Shown: one piece after another, positions 45,312 to 54,038 of the stretch
Numbering within the stretch: the first letter of the stretch is position 1
Layout: each line of letters starts with the position of its first letter
Notes under the pieces: generated by a model
Told to the model about the DNA's origin: nothing
Databases searched by the model: none
The model's input: the letters and a program-made list of their open reading frames with translations, nothing else
Made by a program: the position numbers and the translations under genes
NCBI GenBank assembly: GCA_017466345.1
Contig: JAFTUI010000007.1
Coordinates: forward strand, 1 to 64,000
From: Tidjanibacter sp.
Lineage (GTDB): Bacteria; Bacteroidota; Bacteroidia; Bacteroidales; Rikenellaceae
Direction: 5' to 3'
Length of the DNA stretch: 64,000 nucleotides

Positions 45312-46415
45312 ATGGCAAAGAAGACTGCACTTATCATTATGCTCGTGGCAGCAATGACTGCTTGTGGCGAACTTTCGTTTAACATCAACCCCGGCGGTGG
45401 CAACAACACCGAGAACGAGGGTGGTAACGGTGGCGAGAACAACGGTGGTGGCGAGAACAACGGCACCGAAAATGGCGGCACCGAAAACGAAGGTGGTAAC
45501 AACAACGAGAACGAGGGTGGTGGCGAGAACAATGGTGGCGGCACCACTCCCGAAACGCCCACCTATCCCGCACAAGAGGGCTCGGGCGAGAGCAACGGAT
45601 ACAAACTCGTATGGCAGGACCTCTTCGATGGCGAGGTGCTCGATGAGAGCGTGTGGAACATAGAGGTAAATGGCAACGGAGGCGGCAACAACGAGTCGCA
45701 GTACTACTGCCGCGAGAATGTGAGCATCTCCAAAGAGCCCACAAGCGGCAGAAGTTGTCTGACACTCACCGCACGCCGCGAGTCCTATGGTGGCAAGTCC
45801 TTCACATCGGGCAGAGTGAACTCGATGGGCAAAAAGTACTTCACACACGGCAAGGTGGAGGCTTATGTATGCCTTCCCAAGACCGCCAACGGCTTGTGGC
45901 CTGCATTCTGGATGATGGGCAACGACTATCCTGAGGTTGGCTGGCCCCGCTGTGGCGAGATAGACATCCTCGAAATGGGTAACGCTGGCGGCATCTCCTC
46001 GGGCACCCAGGAGAGCTTTATGAATGGTGCGTGCCACTGGGGCTTCTACAAAGATGTCGGAGGCGGCAACTACGCCTATCCCAACTACGGCAAGCACTCC
46101 AACGCCCCCTACTCGGTGCAGGATGGCGAGTTCCACCTCTTTACGCTCGTGTGGGACGAGGCGATGATTCGTATGTACCTCGACTTAGACAAATACCCCA
46201 ATGTGCAGCCCTACTACGAGATGGGCATTGAGGGTACGGATGACGAGTGGGCAACGGGGCTGTACTTCCACCACGACCACTTCATCCTCTTCAACCTCGC
46301 TGTGGGCGGACACTTCACAGGCATTGTGAACAACCCCGCAGGCATTACGGCACTCCCCGAAGAGGGCTCCGAGGCTAAGATGTATGTAGATTTTGTGAAA
46401 GTTTATCAGAAATAG
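45312..46415 (+). CDS. GH16 endo-beta-1,3-glucanase (laminarinase-type) lipoprotein
   Basis: A 367-residue lipoprotein (lipobox at Cys18) with a ~60-residue Asn/Gly/Glu-rich linker (24-88). The GH16 beta-jelly-roll follows. The catalytic motif is GEIDILEMG with nucleophile Glu216, Asp218 and acid/base Glu221. The enzyme cleaves beta-1,3 (or mixed beta-1,3/1,4) glucans internally. The extra residue in the E-I-D-I-L-E motif and the WPAFW segment (196-200) fit the laminarinase-like subgroup. The linker suggests display at the cell surface. Confidence 0.9.
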   Translation: MAKKTALIIMLVAAMTACGELSFNINPGGGNNTENEGGNGGENNGGGENNGTENGGTENEGGNNNENEGGGENNGGGTTPETPTYPAQEGSGESNGYKLVWQDLFDGEVLDESVWNIEVNGNGGGNNESQYYCRENVSISKEPTSGRSCLTLTARRESYGGKSFTSGRVNSMGKKYFTHGKVEAYVCLPKTANGLWPAFWMMGNDYPEVGWPRCGEIDILEMGNAGGISSGTQESFMNGACHWGFYKDVGGGNYAYPNYGKHSNAPYSVQDGEFHLFTLVWDEAMIRMYLDLDKYPNVQPYYEMGIEGTDDEWATGLYFHHDHFILFNLAVGGHFTGIVNNPAGITALPEEGSEAKMYVDFVKVYQK

Positions 46416-46427
46416 CACATAGCGACT

Positions 46428-47816
46428 ATGAACAGAGCAAAGATTTTTATTGCAGCCCTTGCGGCAGTGATGATGGCGGGCTGCGAACTGCTCCCCACCC
46501 CACAGCCCAACGGTGGCAACAACAATGGTGGCGGTAACAACACCGAGCAGCCCGGCGGTAACGAGGGCGATGGCAACATCGAGGACCTCACGATGGAGTA
46601 TGTGGTGCGCCAGAGGCGTAGCTCAAAGAGGGGTTTGAGCGGTCATCCGCAAATCGAGAGCGACATCACGATGATTGCCCCAGGCGTGGCTTGGGTTTAC
46701 AATTGGGGCGCAACGGCACCCTTCCCCGAGTTGATGCAGCAGGGCAATATGCTCTTCCTCCCTATGGCGTGGAATGCCAACTTTGGTGCCGACCAGATGA
46801 GGGCTTACAAGGCTGCCAACCCCTCGGCAGAGTATATCCTCGCCTACAACGAGCCCAACCTTACCGACCAAGCCAATATGACTCCCGAGGTGGCGGCTTC
46901 GCATTGGGGCGCACTCAAAGCGGTGGCTCAGGAGTTGGGTATGAAGCTTATCTCGCCCGCTGTGAACTACGGTACGCTGGCAGGTTATAGCGACCCCATA
47001 AAGTGGCTCGATGAATTCTTCGCCTGTGAGGGCGTGAGTCTTGACGATGTGGCAGGTATTGCTGTGCACTGCTATATGCCCTCGGGCGAGAGCCTCAAAT
47101 CGTTCATACGCAGGTTCGACAAGTATGGCAAACCCGTCTATATGACCGAATTTTGCCACGCCAACAACAGCATCACCAACAACGAGGCAACCCAGCAGAA
47201 CTATATGTCGGACGTGCTGAACTATATGGAGTGTGACGATAAGGTGGGCGGCTATGCGTGGTTTATGCTGCGTGGCTCGGGCAACTGGAAAGCCATCAGC
47301 CTTGTAAACACCTCCGCAAAGGAGCCCGCGCTGACCAACCTCGGCAAGGAGTATGTGTGGTTCTCCTCGTTCGACAAGGAGTGCTACTACCCCACCGAGG
47401 AGGCGTTCCCCGCAGCGCACTACCGCTCCAACAACGCCGAGGAGGTAGCCGAGGGTACGGAGTGGAAATATGCACCCAAAATCAAGGCTTCGACCGACTC
47501 TACGGGCGAGGTTATGCTGACCGACTTTTACAGCACCGAGATGTGGGTTGAGTATGGCGTGGAGGTCGAGGAGGCTGGCGAGTACGAACTCTTGGTGCGC
47601 TACTCCACCTTTATGGACTCCACCTACAAGTTCGCCATAGACGGCAACGAGGTGGAGCACACCTTTGCTAAGTGCTACGAGTTGGGCGGCACGGAGGTGT
47701 GGAAGACCACCCGCGTGGAGGGTTTGAACCTCTCGGAGGGCAAGCACACGCTGCGTATGTCGCTCACTCAGGGCAGGGGCAGCTTCAACTGGATGTGCCT
47801 GCGCAAAGCCAAATAG
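46428..47816 (+). CDS. GH128-like glycoside hydrolase with C-terminal carbohydrate-binding domain
   Basis: A 462-residue lipoprotein (lipobox at Cys19) with a short NNTEQPGGNEG linker (37-47). The TIM-barrel domain (~55-320) has the GH128 (Glyco_hydro_cc) pattern: KRGLSG at its start, AYNEPN with acid/base Glu142, and YMTEFC with nucleophile Glu241. A C-terminal ~120-residue beta-sandwich (330-460) resembles CBM6-type or trimeric-repeat sugar-binding modules. GH128 enzymes are endo-beta-1,3-glucanases, matching the GH16 neighbour 12 nt upstream. The N-terminal linker again matches the PGGNEGG family of its neighbours. Confidence 0.8.
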   Translation: MNRAKIFIAALAAVMMAGCELLPTPQPNGGNNNGGGNNTEQPGGNEGDGNIEDLTMEYVVRQRRSSKRGLSGHPQIESDITMIAPGVAWVYNWGATAPFPELMQQGNMLFLPMAWNANFGADQMRAYKAANPSAEYILAYNEPNLTDQANMTPEVAASHWGALKAVAQELGMKLISPAVNYGTLAGYSDPIKWLDEFFACEGVSLDDVAGIAVHCYMPSGESLKSFIRRFDKYGKPVYMTEFCHANNSITNNEATQQNYMSDVLNYMECDDKVGGYAWFMLRGSGNWKAISLVNTSAKEPALTNLGKEYVWFSSFDKECYYPTEEAFPAAHYRSNNAEEVAEGTEWKYAPKIKASTDSTGEVMLTDFYSTEMWVEYGVEVEEAGEYELLVRYSTFMDSTYKFAIDGNEVEHTFAKCYELGGTEVWKTTRVEGLNLSEGKHTLRMSLTQGRGSFNWMCLRKAK

Positions 47817-47863
47817 GAGAAATATACCAATACATTAATTAACCAATAAACACAATCTATTCA

Positions 47864-48019
47864 ATGAAAAAGCAAACTTACACCAGTCCGGAGATTGTCG
47901 AGATGCAATGCTCCGTAGAGAGTGGAATCGCTGTAAGCGGCGATACCATACTTTGGTACGAACAGGGCGGTCAGGGCGACTTTACCTACGAAGTAACCAA
48001 TGACGAGACTTGGGGTTAA
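47864..48019 (+). CDS. Small 51-residue protein of unknown function
   Basis: An ATG-to-TAA frame of 51 codons starting Met-Lys-Lys-Gln-Thr-Tyr-Thr-Ser-Pro-Glu. The pattern MKKxxYxSPEIVEMQ...IAVSG is common in short Bacteroidota proteins near lipoprotein or fimbrial genes. The start codon lies 47 nt after the GH128-like stop, in the same direction, and the next lipoprotein start is 35 nt downstream, so it is probably in the same transcript. One Cys (residue 16); no signal peptide or membrane segment. It may be a leader-type or processed peptide, but no function is assigned. Confidence 0.6.
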   Translation: MKKQTYTSPEIVEMQCSVESGIAVSGDTILWYEQGGQGDFTYEVTNDETWG

Positions 48020-48054
48020 ACCAAACCACTGTTAAATTAAAACTAAAAAAGACT

Positions 48055-50574
48055 ATGAAAAAGATTTTTAAGATGATGTTTGCAGTGGTAGCAGGCGTAG
48101 CCGCACTCACTGCTTGTACAAACGAGCCCGAAGAGGGCGTAACACCCGACAACACCCAAGAATACTGCATCGTTAAGGTTGGTATGAGCGATGCAACCAA
48201 AGGCTCGCTTACCGATGCCGAGGGTATCAAATGGGAAGTTGGCGACCAGATTAAATATGCCGGTGGTGTTGAACTTGTTTCGGAGGCTCTTACCGCTGAG
48301 GATATTGAGGACGATGGCTACACCGCCAACTTCAAATTTGCCGCTTCGCTCAACGAAGTAGACCGCACAGGTTGGTTTGTTTCCACAAAATGCCACCCCG
48401 GCAACTACAATGAGGTTGAGTTTACTTTGGGTACCGTGGGTTGCAATGTTTATTCGCAGGCAGTTGCAGGCGAGATGAACAGCCGTTACCTCTTCCTCCA
48501 CTCGGGCACTGGTCTTGTTAATATCACCCAAGGCGAGGGTCCCGTTGTAAACATGGATATTGCTGGTGCTATTTTCCGCATTATGCCCTATACCGAAACA
48601 TACAACGATGAGAAAATTCAGTATGTTGAACTTACTGGCAAAAATACCAACGGCATTGTTGGTACCGTTGCTTACGACCGTGGAGCAGGTACTTATAAGG
48701 GTTCAAATGACATCAACTGGCGAAACTACAACTTTGTTCGTATCAACCTTGATGAGCCTTTCGCTCTTACCAATGCCAACTCGCGCGAGAGCAGCAAGGG
48801 TATTTATATGGCAATTGCCCGTACCACCGAAACCAACCCCATCGTGGGCTACACCATTACTGTTAAGACCGATGTAGCAACCTACACCTTCTCTTCGGAT
48901 GAAAACCTCGTAGTTGGAGATAATGAACTTAGGAATGTATATCTCAAACTCGAAAATGGTAGCCGAGTGGACGATACTATACAAAAAGGCATCTTGACTT
49001 GGGAGGAGACTTTGCCAGAGAATGTTACTCTTGGCGCATCGGCTGTAACCGACCAAAACATTGGTTACATATATGTCAAGACGCAAGATCTTGGTTCAAG
49101 CGATTGGGTTAAACGCGACAAGAATGCCGCAAACTCCGTTTACTATGAGGGTATCACCTTCGAGACCTCGGAGGATTGGCTGACAGTCGGTTATGCCGAG
49201 AACAACGACAACATCTTGGTTGATGCAGAGGCTAACCCCAATGCTGAGGAGCGCACCGCAACCCTCACCGTAACCTTTGCCGATGCAAATGGCTACTTGG
49301 TAGATGACGCAAACTACTCCTTCACTGTAACCTTCACTCAGGCTGCCGCTGGCTCGGCAAAAGAGATTAAGGTAAATAATCTGGCTGGTCTGCCACGCAA
49401 CTTCAAGTTATCTCACCAAGCATTACAAGATGTAAACGTAAGTGAAGTGGTTGATGAAAATGTAAGTGCTAAAATAGGCAACTGCTGGTTGGTATTAGAA
49501 GTTGATGGAATGAAGTTGGAGGGTGACGCTTTCTGGGGAAAAGAGGAGACCAATACCGTCTATAAGAGTGTTGATTTCTTCTGCCACCAGACTCTTAGCG
49601 CTGCTGCCGAAAGAGCAGATTGGATTTCTATCTACTACCCAACCGATGCAAGTGGCAACATCAACAATGCTTGGCCCCGCATAACTGTTGAAGCAAACAC
49701 CTCTGGTGTACAGCGCCAATCTCTCGTAAGAGTTCTTCTTACCGTTCCTGAGGGTTATATCTTCAAAGGTAAAGAAGCAGGCGAAACAGAACTTGTTTTT
49801 GGTCAGTTTGAGATTACTCAGGAGGCTTACAGTGCAGAGATTGTTGCTACTTTGAACGATGTTTATGCCGGCACCGTAAGTTACGAGGGCGATGATATTA
49901 CCGTTGGTACGTTGGCTCTTACTGCCGATGGCGATGCTGTGGCTGATGCTAACGAGTTCTGCAACGTAGCCATCAATGGTGGCGCAAGCGTTGTTTTGGC
50001 TGCCAATGGCACCATCACTGCCACTATTCCCGCAAATGCTTCCATTGAGGCAAAAGAGTACACCGTTACTATCAAAGACAAATCGGGCAACAAACTCGTG
50101 GAGGATGTAACAATCAACCAAGAGGCTAACCCCGAAGGTGGCGAGGTGGTAGAGCCCGAGCACACTTTCTCGTATACAATCAATGTTCATCGCAATGGCG
50201 ATAAGGTTCCTGTTGGTGGTGGTCAAATTGGACATTATTTTAACTTCCAAAACATAACCATTGATGGCACAACATATACGCCAGGGGATGGAATTACAGA
50301 GTTGTACAATAACACTTCTCTTATGTCGGCGTTGATCGCACACGCTTTTGAGTTCGCAGAACTAACTACTGACGACCTAATCCATGCAACTGATAATCTT
50401 ACCACAAATCCTAGTGAGTTTACATCTTTCTACTCATGGACTGATGGAGGTGCAGCTATCTATATTGGTGTTGAATTCGCAACAAACACGACTGGCGCAG
50501 GCAGAACTGTAAAAGTTGTGGCTAAAAATGCAGATGGTAGCACAGCGGGTTATACAATTTTCCGACAGGATTAA
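48055..50574 (+). CDS. Fimbrillin-like/BACON-repeat lipoprotein (second paralogue)
   Basis: An 839-residue lipoprotein (signal peptide and lipobox, LTAC). It has a fimbrillin-like domain (DATKGSLTDAEGIKWEVGDQI, typical of the family) to ~320, then BACON-like repeats (SEDWLTVGYAEN, ADWISIYYP) and further Ig-like segments to the C-terminus. It shares architecture and the KTDVAxYTF segment with the 32554-34950 lipoprotein. The start at 48055 was chosen for its signal peptide; a longer frame begins 45 nt earlier. As last gene of the beta-glucan operon it may be a surface glycan-binding or adhesion protein. Confidence 0.8.
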   Translation: MKKIFKMMFAVVAGVAALTACTNEPEEGVTPDNTQEYCIVKVGMSDATKGSLTDAEGIKWEVGDQIKYAGGVELVSEALTAEDIEDDGYTANFKFAASLNEVDRTGWFVSTKCHPGNYNEVEFTLGTVGCNVYSQAVAGEMNSRYLFLHSGTGLVNITQGEGPVVNMDIAGAIFRIMPYTETYNDEKIQYVELTGKNTNGIVGTVAYDRGAGTYKGSNDINWRNYNFVRINLDEPFALTNANSRESSKGIYMAIARTTETNPIVGYTITVKTDVATYTFSSDENLVVGDNELRNVYLKLENGSRVDDTIQKGILTWEETLPENVTLGASAVTDQNIGYIYVKTQDLGSSDWVKRDKNAANSVYYEGITFETSEDWLTVGYAENNDNILVDAEANPNAEERTATLTVTFADANGYLVDDANYSFTVTFTQAAAGSAKEIKVNNLAGLPRNFKLSHQALQDVNVSEVVDENVSAKIGNCWLVLEVDGMKLEGDAFWGKEETNTVYKSVDFFCHQTLSAAAERADWISIYYPTDASGNINNAWPRITVEANTSGVQRQSLVRVLLTVPEGYIFKGKEAGETELVFGQFEITQEAYSAEIVATLNDVYAGTVSYEGDDITVGTLALTADGDAVADANEFCNVAINGGASVVLAANGTITATIPANASIEAKEYTVTIKDKSGNKLVEDVTINQEANPEGGEVVEPEHTFSYTINVHRNGDKVPVGGGQIGHYFNFQNITIDGTTYTPGDGITELYNNTSLMSALIAHAFEFAELTTDDLIHATDNLTTNPSEFTSFYSWTDGGAAIYIGVEFATNTTGAGRTVKVVAKNADGSTAGYTIFRQD

Positions 50575-50610
50575 ACATATATAGCCCCTCCGCTATAAAC
50601 CTTTAAGCAC

Positions 50611-50647
50611 AGAAGCCCGACCGATTGGTCGGGCTTCTTGTTTTTTT
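50611..50647 (+). terminator. Terminator at the end of the beta-glucan operon
   Basis: Hairpin AGAAGCCCGACC-gatt-GGTCGGGCTTCT followed by TG and seven T residues, 36 nt after the stop codon. Confidence 0.92.
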
Positions 50648-50894
50648 GGGGGGTGGTGGTGGATTGTGGGAGGGATGAGAGATATGAGAGGGATGAGAGA
50701 TATGGGAGTTATGGGAGTTATGGGAATAATTTTTGGTGAAAACAGTTGGGGGTTTGAGGGAAATGCGAGTCGGGCGAGAGCATTTTAGAGTAGCCGCAGG
50801 CTGGTCAGATATGAGTAACTGCTTGTGTCTCTCATTCTTCCTATCTTTCTTGCAGGGGTAACAAGGATAACAGGGATAACAGGAATTGCAAAAA
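50648..50894. repeat. Family A-type tracts and family C copy C4
   Basis: GGGATGAGAGATATGGGAG-type units (50674-50725), then a short family C copy (50759-50808) with AAATGCGAGT, GAGCATTTTAGAG and hairpin TAGCC-gca-GGCTG. A GGATAACAGGGATAACAGG tract follows at 50860-50885. Confidence 0.65.
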
Positions 50895-51003
50895 GCAACC
50901 CCCACCCCATCGGACAGCAACCCCTCCACGTCGGGCAACAACCCCCACCATATCGGGCAGCAACCCCTCCACAAAGTTAGGGCAACATCCCCATAATCAG
51001 GGA
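50895..51003. repeat. Degenerate 22-bp tandem repeat (about five units)
   Basis: Units of the form GCAACCCCTCCACatcGGGCA start near 50895, 50917, 50938, 50960 and 50982. The spacing is 21-22 bp, close to two helical turns. No spacers and no palindromic repeat, so not CRISPR. Confidence 0.65.
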
Positions 51004-51146
51004 GCGGAGAACTATGTTCGGAGCGGGGTGGGTGGGGTGCGCGGAACGCGCACAAAAAAAAGAGCGGTAGATGCCAACCGCCCACATCACGGTGGTCGTG
51101 GCAAGACGGAGTTTTACAACCCCTATTCCCCACAGCCCCCTAACCT

Positions 51147-51172
51147 CACGGGTATTAAAAAAGATACCCGTG
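51147..51172. repeat. Family F hairpin, perfect copy
   Basis: CACGGGTAT-taaaaaag-ATACCCGTG, 9-bp stem around the same 8-nt loop seen at 26836, 26890 and 30212 (one loop base differs there). Confidence 0.8.
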
Positions 51173-51240
51173 AACAAGGGGGGGGGTACATTGTGTGTTG
51201 TGGTGGTCGCAAAGCTGCACTCGTGGGCAGTGAGTGAGTA

Positions 51241-51343
51241 TTGCGGAGGAAATTTTGTGCCAAACAAGAAGGCGAGTCCGCAGTTTACTCGGGCGTAAAT
51301 GAGGAACTCGCCTATCGCAGTGCGGTGCAAAATTTACCCGCAA
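51241..51343. repeat. Family D nested palindrome, copy D5
   Basis: Outer stem TTGCGG (51241-51246) with CCGCAA (51338-51343) and AAATTTTG (51250-51257) with CAAAATTT (51328-51335). Inner stem GGCGAGT (51271-51277) with ACTCGCC (51306-51312). Apical TTTAC/GTAAA (51284-51288, 51295-51299). It ends 3 nt from the GDPD stop codon. Confidence 0.85.
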
Positions 51344-51346
51344 GAC

Positions 51347-52105
51347 TCACTCACTATATAATGTCATCGCCACCTCAGGATAGTCGGTAGTAAGATAGTC
51401 GAGGGCGTGGGCGGCAAGCCACTTCATAGTGCCACGCTTATTGACTGTCCAAGCGTTAGACTCCAAGCCCAGGGCGTGGAGGCGTTTTATGAGGCGTGGT
51501 TGGAAGCGGTAGAGGAAGTGGTTATAGTCGGCACCCGCAAAGCCCAACTCCTGCAACTCGCTTGCCGAGAGTTCGCCATTGAGGTAGTAGACCTTTGCCT
51601 CGGGAGCAGCAGCGATGAACCCCAAGCACGCCTCCTTCGAGAAGCTGATGTAGTCGGTGCGGTCGGCAAGTCCCAGAGCCTCGACCATAGCCACCGAAGC
51701 CTGCACAGCCTTGCGCTCTTGCGTCTTATTGTTGTGGGGTTTGAGCTCGAAGACAAGGTGCAGCTCGGGGTACTCCTGCGCCACACGCAAAAAGTCCTCC
51801 AACAAGGGCAGAGGTTCGCCATTTTCGAGGGTGTGGTGTTGCAGTTCGGCGAGCGAGAGTTCCTCCACCCTGCGCCCCTCGAACTCGTCATCGTGGTAGA
51901 GCACAAGGTGGTCGTCTGCCGTAAGCCACACATCGAACTCCGAGCCCCAGCAGCCCAACTCGCCCGCCGCGCGGAGCGATGCTACGGAGTTTTGTGCCGC
52001 ACCCTCGGCACGCCAATAGCCCCTATGGGCAATAACTTTCGGTTGGGCAGATGCGCCCCACAGTGCAGATAAAATCAGGATAGCGGATAAAAAAATCTGT
52101 TTCAT
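51347..52105 (-). CDS. Glycerophosphodiester phosphodiesterase family protein
   Basis: A 252-residue exported protein (signal peptide 1-20, ending GASA) with a TIM-barrel GDPD domain. The HRGYW start of the domain (His27, Arg28) carries a catalytic His. GSEFDVWLTADDHLVLYHDDEF contains the metal-binding Glu/Asp pair and the second catalytic His, and VFELKPH closes the core. It hydrolyses glycerophosphodiesters to glycerol-3-phosphate and an alcohol, probably in the periplasm. The leftward -7 box TATATTTG (52133-52140) lies 28 nt upstream. Confidence 0.9.
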   Translation of the reverse strand: MKQIFLSAILILSALWGASAQPKVIAHRGYWRAEGAAQNSVASLRAAGELGCWGSEFDVWLTADDHLVLYHDDEFEGRRVEELSLAELQHHTLENGEPLPLLEDFLRVAQEYPELHLVFELKPHNNKTQERKAVQASVAMVEALGLADRTDYISFSKEACLGFIAAAPEAKVYYLNGELSASELQELGFAGADYNHFLYRFQPRLIKRLHALGLESNAWTVNKRGTMKWLAAHALDYLTTDYPEVAMTLYSE

Positions 52106-52132
52106 ACACCCATTATTAAATTTATAGTTCTA

Positions 52133-52169
52133 CAAATATAACTATTCTCGCACAAAAAGCGTACATTTG
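52133..52169. promoter_or_regulatory. Back-to-back promoters of GDPD and DUF4015-type genes
   Basis: Leftward -7 box TATATTTG (52133-52140) and rightward -7 box TACATTTG (52162-52169) lie 21 nt apart, each an exact match, so the two genes share a very short regulatory region. Confidence 0.65.
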
Positions 52170-52203
52170 CCTTTGTAACCGAACACCTAAACAAAAAAAG
52201 AGT

Positions 52204-53901
52204 ATGAAAACCACAAAATACATCGCACTCGTGGCTCTGGCTGCGGCACTCTTCGGCTGCAAGGACCCCGAACTGACCGAAATACGCTATCTCGCCTCTG
52301 CAACAACCACCGCAAGGCTCTACACACTCAACGAGGAGGGTACTGCCCTCGACCCCGCAGGCGACTTTGCGAGGGGCACAAGCGTGGTGGCATATCCCAA
52401 CAGCTACAAGAAGGCGGGCGAGGATCGTTATATAAAGGTGCTCTTTGAGGGCTCGGAGTTCTACGTTCACGAGAGTGCATTGGCACTCACGCCCCGCGAG
52501 GTTGTCAGGGAGCAGAGCATTTGGGTGCGCACTCCCGCAACCCTCATTGCCGACCCCGAGCGTTCGACCATTGCGGGTTTTGCGGACAAAAACACCCAAC
52601 TCACCGTTCTCGGCTACGACTCGCTGAGGGCAGACGGCAGTGTTGCAACCTACCGCGTGAGGGTTGGCGAGAGTGGCGAGGGTTACATCTACGGCAAATA
52701 CACCGTCTTTACTCCTGAGGAGGCCGCCAAGCGCTACAAAGCCGACCTCTACGACCCCATACACAGCAAGGTCAAAAACTCCTTCGGTGGTGGCAAGGCT
52801 ATCGGTTGCGACTTCTACCCCGTAGAGAAGCCCGCCTTCGAGCACAACCCTATGCCCAAGGCGTGTTATTCGCTCTATCTGAATGCGGGCACCAATGTGC
52901 TGAAAAACATTGAGGCTTACATTGCCCTCGCCAAAGAGAGCAAGATAAATACCTTCGTAATAGACATCAAGGACAACGAGAGTCCCGGCTACAAGGCAGA
53001 TGCTATGGCTACCTACTCGCCCACCAACCACAAGCGTGCGGGCGACAAGGAGGCCCTCTATCGCAAGGTGGTCAGCCGTCTGCACGAGGAGGGTTTCTAT
53101 GTCGTTGGTCGTATCACTTGTTTCAAGGACTCCTATTTCGTTAAGGACAACCCACAATGCGCCATCACCGAGAAGGCTACGGGCGAGCCCTTCAAGCACA
53201 ACAAAGCCTATTGGCCCAGCGGTTTCGACCGAAGGGTTTGGGAGTTCAATGTGGCTCTGGCTAAGGAGTCGGTGGAGAAGTTCGGCTTCAACGAGATAAA
53301 CTTCGACTATGTACGCTTCCCCGACCGTATGAGCAAGGTGGAGGATATTGTCGACTACCACAACCGCTATGGCGAGAGCAAGGTGCAAGCAATACAGCGT
53401 TTTGTGCAGTACGCCTGTGACGAGATACACAAGGTGGGTGCCTACGTCTCGATTGACGTCTTTGGCGAGAGTGCCAACCCCGGCTACACCACCGCCTACG
53501 GTCAGTATTGGCCCGCCATCAGCAACGTGGCAGATGTGATTAGCGGTATGCCCTACCCCGACCACTTCTCCAACGGCTACTATGGCATACAGAAGCCCTG
53601 GAACAACCCCTACGAGATACTCTACGAGTGGGGTAAGCGCGTGCAGGGCAGGCAGCAGGTAACGCCCACGCCAGCCGTTGTGCGCACCTGGGTGCAGGCA
53701 TACAATGTGATGCGCCACGTTGATAAGAACGGTATTGCTTATGATGCCGAGAACGTAGAGAAGGAGATTAGAGGTCTCTACGATGCAGGTCTTACGGGTG
53801 GCTACATCACTTGGCTCGCCTCATCGAACATCGAGAAATATCGCCAGCAACTCGGTGCCTTCCAGAAAGACTACTACGCCGAGTGGCACCAAGAGGAGTA
53901 A
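52204..53901 (+). CDS. Putative glycoside hydrolase (DUF4015-like) lipoprotein
   Basis: A 565-residue lipoprotein (lipobox at Cys19, FGC). The N-terminal ~150 residues contain SH3-like segments (RVRVGESGEGYIYGKY). The DUF4015 TIM-barrel (~205-550) follows, with motifs FVIDIKDNES, YVVGRITCFKD, EINFDYVRFPD (likely catalytic or substrate-binding acids) and SIDVFGESAN. The family is predicted to be a glycoside hydrolase related to GH13-fold barrels, without a defined substrate. It is a single gene, divergent from GDPD and outside the beta-glucan operon. Confidence 0.78.
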   Translation: MKTTKYIALVALAAALFGCKDPELTEIRYLASATTTARLYTLNEEGTALDPAGDFARGTSVVAYPNSYKKAGEDRYIKVLFEGSEFYVHESALALTPREVVREQSIWVRTPATLIADPERSTIAGFADKNTQLTVLGYDSLRADGSVATYRVRVGESGEGYIYGKYTVFTPEEAAKRYKADLYDPIHSKVKNSFGGGKAIGCDFYPVEKPAFEHNPMPKACYSLYLNAGTNVLKNIEAYIALAKESKINTFVIDIKDNESPGYKADAMATYSPTNHKRAGDKEALYRKVVSRLHEEGFYVVGRITCFKDSYFVKDNPQCAITEKATGEPFKHNKAYWPSGFDRRVWEFNVALAKESVEKFGFNEINFDYVRFPDRMSKVEDIVDYHNRYGESKVQAIQRFVQYACDEIHKVGAYVSIDVFGESANPGYTTAYGQYWPAISNVADVISGMPYPDHFSNGYYGIQKPWNNPYEILYEWGKRVQGRQQVTPTPAVVRTWVQAYNVMRHVDKNGIAYDAENVEKEIRGLYDAGLTGGYITWLASSNIEKYRQQLGAFQKDYYAEWHQEE

Positions 53902-53933
53902 TACTCACAAATTGTGCCGCAACAATCGCAATC

Positions 53934-53969
53934 GGAAGCCCAAAGAAAATAAATTTTCTTTGGGCTTCC
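53934..53969. terminator. Perfect 16-bp palindrome (possible terminator)
   Basis: GGAAGCCCAAAGAAAA-taaa-TTTTCTTTGGGCTTCC, 32 nt after the stop codon. No T-run follows the outer stem, so it could act by folding alone or in both directions. Confidence 0.6.
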
Positions 53970-54038
53970 GCCATTTATAGGGCACAGGGTTTGCACATCC
54001 AAGAGTGTAAAGAATAAACTCTCACTAAAAACACTCTA

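Noticed and set aside
50895-51003. Possible CRISPR array
   Set aside because: The units are contiguous, degenerate and C-rich, with no unique spacers between identical repeats and no cas genes in the window.
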